Source: Oscillospiraceae bacterium
GTDB taxonomy: Bacteria > Bacillota > Clostridia > Oscillospirales > Oscillospiraceae
DNA length: 7,053 nt
Direction: 5' to 3'
NCBI GenBank assembly: GCA_031282225.1
Contig: JAITEC010000029.1
Coordinates: forward strand, 1-7,053
A program made the translations under genes and the position numbers. The notes beneath the pieces are model-generated. The model did not search any database. It was not told where the DNA came from and was given only the letters and a program-made list of their open reading frames with translations. Shown here piece by piece: positions 5,813 through 7,053 of the stretch (the stretch's first letter is position 1; each line of letters starts with the position of its first letter).

Positions 5813-6955
5813 TTACTTGAGGATGTTGCCGGCGATGACCATTTGCTGGATCTGCGACGTGCCCTCAAAGATGGTAAAAACACGGCAGTCGCGGTATATG
5901 CGTTCGACTTTGTATTCTTTTATGTAACCGTAGCCGCCGTGTATCTGCACGGCTTTGCCCGCTATCTCGTTGCAGGCCTCGGTGGCGTAGTACTTTGCCA
6001 TGGAAGCTGCCGTGCCCGCCTCCGCGCTGCCGGCCTCCTTGAGCTGCGCCGCGCGGTAGACGAGTTCCTTGGCGGCTTGCAGTTTTGTCGCCATGTCGGC
6101 TATCATGAAACTTATCGCCTGGAAATCCGCTATGCGCCTGCCGAACTGCTTGCGCTCCTTGGCATATTTTATCGCCTCGTCCAGCGCGCCCTGCGCGACG
6201 CCCACGCTCATGGCAGCGACGCCTATGCGCCCAATGTCGAGCGTCTTCATCGCGTTTTGGAAACCCCGGTTCTCCTCGCCGAGGAGATCGGATTTGTGTA
6301 TCTTCACGTCTTCCAATATGATGTCGGATGTGGGACAGCCTATTATTCCCATCTTGTGTTCCGCCTTGCCGCACGAGACGCCCGGGAGCTTCATGTCCAC
6401 GATGAACGCGGAAATGCCGCGCGACCCGCGCTGCGTGAGGTCCGTCTTCGCGTAGACGATGGACCAGTCGGCGACGGGTGCCGTGGTTATGAATGTCTTG
6501 CGGCCGTTGAGCACGTAGTAGTCGCCGTCTTTCACAGCGGTCGTGGCAGTGCCGCCTGCGTCGGAACCGGCGCCGGGCTCGGTTAGCGCGAACGCCATGA
6601 TCTTCTCGCCGGTGGCAATGGGGCGCAGGTATTTTTGCAGCTGCTCCTCCGTGCCGGCCAGCATGAGCGGGCCTCCCCCGAGCGAGTTTGGCGCGGACAC
6701 CCATATGTCCGTGACGGCGCTCACCCTGCCGAGTTCCTCGAGTACTATCGCGTACGATAAGTAGTCAGACCCCTGGCCGCCGTACTCTTTTGGTGTTTTC
6801 ACCCCAAAAAAGCCCGCTTTTCCCATCTTGGCGAGCAGCTCCGGCGGGTATTCGCCCGTCTCTTCGATATCGTCCAAGATGTCGCTTGTCAGCTCCTTCT
6901 CGGCAAAGTCGCGCGCTAGTTTACGTATCAGTTCATGTTTTTCCGAAAAAATCAT
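5813..6955 (-). CDS. Acyl-CoA dehydrogenase, partner of EtfAB
   Basis: FAD flavoenzyme that interconverts an acyl-CoA and its 2,3-enoyl-CoA; with a bifurcating EtfAB it would mainly reduce the enoyl-CoA. The 380-residue product is full length for the short/medium-chain family. Order: N-terminal helical domain (1-115), the FAD/substrate beta-domain with ALTEPGAGSDAGG (123-135) and KTFITTAP (153-160), and the C-terminal helical domain with RKQFGRRI (268-275), QIHGGYGY (337-344), ERIYRDCR (351-358) and IFEGTSQIQ (362-370). Glu364 sits where the catalytic base of butyryl-CoA dehydrogenases lies. Thr158 replaces the common Asn of the ITNG/ITNA motif. AAGGAGGG precedes the ATG by seven bases. It is the first gene of its unit. 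Substrate is open: butyryl-, propionyl-, caffeyl- and indoleacrylyl-CoA enzymes share this layout, and no ligase, transferase or hydratase gene is in view to decide. Confidence 0.95.
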   Translation of the reverse strand: MIFSEKHELIRKLARDFAEKELTSDILDDIEETGEYPPELLAKMGKAGFFGVKTPKEYGGQGSDYLSYAIVLEELGRVSAVTDIWVSAPNSLGGGPLMLAGTEEQLQKYLRPIATGEKIMAFALTEPGAGSDAGGTATTAVKDGDYYVLNGRKTFITTAPVADWSIVYAKTDLTQRGSRGISAFIVDMKLPGVSCGKAEHKMGIIGCPTSDIILEDVKIHKSDLLGEENRGFQNAMKTLDIGRIGVAAMSVGVAQGALDEAIKYAKERKQFGRRIADFQAISFMIADMATKLQAAKELVYRAAQLKEAGSAEAGTAASMAKYYATEACNEIAGKAVQIHGGYGYIKEYKVERIYRDCRVFTIFEGTSQIQQMVIAGNILK

Positions 6956-6962
6956 TGCCCTT

Positions 6963-6970
6963 CCCTCCTT
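6963..6970 (-). promoter_or_regulatory. Acyl-CoA dehydrogenase ribosome binding site
   Basis: The minus strand reads AAGGAGGG, seven bases before the ATG at 6955. It is the strongest Shine-Dalgarno in the window and suggests high translation of the first gene of the unit. It confirms the chosen start. Confidence 0.85.
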
Positions 6971-7001
6971 AGTTGTGCTGTGGTTGCGCTTTGTAAAGTA
7001 G

Positions 7002-7030
7002 ATTATAAACTGTTTTTTTGAGAAAAAACA
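7002..7030 (-). promoter_or_regulatory. Candidate promoter of acd-etfB-etfA-gpmA
   Basis: A perfect TATAAT lies on the minus strand at 7007 to 7002. Seventeen bases upstream the -35 position reads TGTTTT (7030 to 7025), a weak match to TTGACA. Transcription would start near 6995, giving a leader of about 40 bases. The surroundings up to 7053 are very AT-rich and may act as an UP element. A strong -10 with a poor -35 inside a dyad suggests a regulated promoter. A second, weaker TATTAT lies further upstream (7045 to 7040). Confidence 0.5.
7011..7030. repeat. Perfect 8-bp inverted repeat at the acd promoter
   Basis: TGTTTTTT, TGAG, AAAAAACA: a perfect 8-bp dyad around a four-base centre, ending three bases upstream of the TATAAT and covering the -35 position. 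It lies upstream of the predicted start, so it is better placed as a protein-binding operator than as an RNA hairpin of this operon. It could instead be the end of an A/U-rich terminator of the gene to the right, which is not visible. Confidence 0.5.
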
Positions 7031-7053
7031 TTACTTTTTATAATACTTTATCT

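Noticed and set aside
5786..6586. 266-codon open frame on the plus strand opposite the acyl-CoA dehydrogenase
   Set aside because: It lies wholly over a secure gene, has shadow-like composition, and shows no recognisable motif.
7012..7029. The acd dyad as a Rex operator
   Set aside because: Aligned to TTGTTAAnnnnTTAACAA it lacks the key G and AA positions on both sides.

Overview
The window looks like chromosomal DNA from an anaerobic, endospore-forming, fairly GC-rich member of the Clostridia. Three things point there: a SleB-type spore cortex-lytic enzyme, an acyl-CoA dehydrogenase/EtfBA operon whose EtfA carries a fused 2[4Fe-4S] ferredoxin domain, and strong Shine-Dalgarno sites (GGAGGT, AAGGAGGG) with AT-rich promoters between GC-rich genes. 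Genus and species cannot be told from the sequence. I see no mobile element, CRISPR array, rRNA or tRNA.

Layout, left to right. Positions 1-108 hold no gene, only a promoter-like box (9-37) pointing left out of the window. Positions 109-2162 are a minus-strand pair transcribed as mnmA then nadA: tRNA 2-thiouridylase and quinolinate synthase. Its candidate promoter is at 2210-2238. That box and the one at 9-37 are nearly the same sequence (27 of 30 bases). Positions 2163-2375 are the divergent spacer. Positions 2376-3050 are sleB on the plus strand. Six bases later, and convergent, comes the end of a second minus-strand unit (3057-6955), transcribed as acyl-CoA dehydrogenase, etfB, etfA, gpmA. 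Positions 6956-7053 are its leader and promoter region, with a perfect 8-bp dyad at the -35 position.

How the genes work together. The dehydrogenase, EtfB and ferredoxin-EtfA have the gene order and domain make-up of clostridial electron-bifurcating acyl-CoA dehydrogenase complexes such as caffeyl-CoA reductase CarCDE. These couple reduction of an enoyl-CoA by NADH to reduction of ferredoxin; the substrate here is not known. gpmA, a glycolytic phosphoglycerate mutase, overlaps etfA by four bases (ATGA) and is probably translationally coupled to it. In the other minus-strand unit, NadA is a [4Fe-4S] enzyme of NAD synthesis, and MnmA has a CxxC...C cysteine set that may also hold a cluster.

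Most of the window is ordinary core metabolism. The points worth a second look are regulatory (the duplicated promoter box, the acd dyad, the mnmA-nadA hairpin) and contextual (gpmA inside the etf operon, the CxxC-type MnmA). I found no convincing sign of a new biological system.
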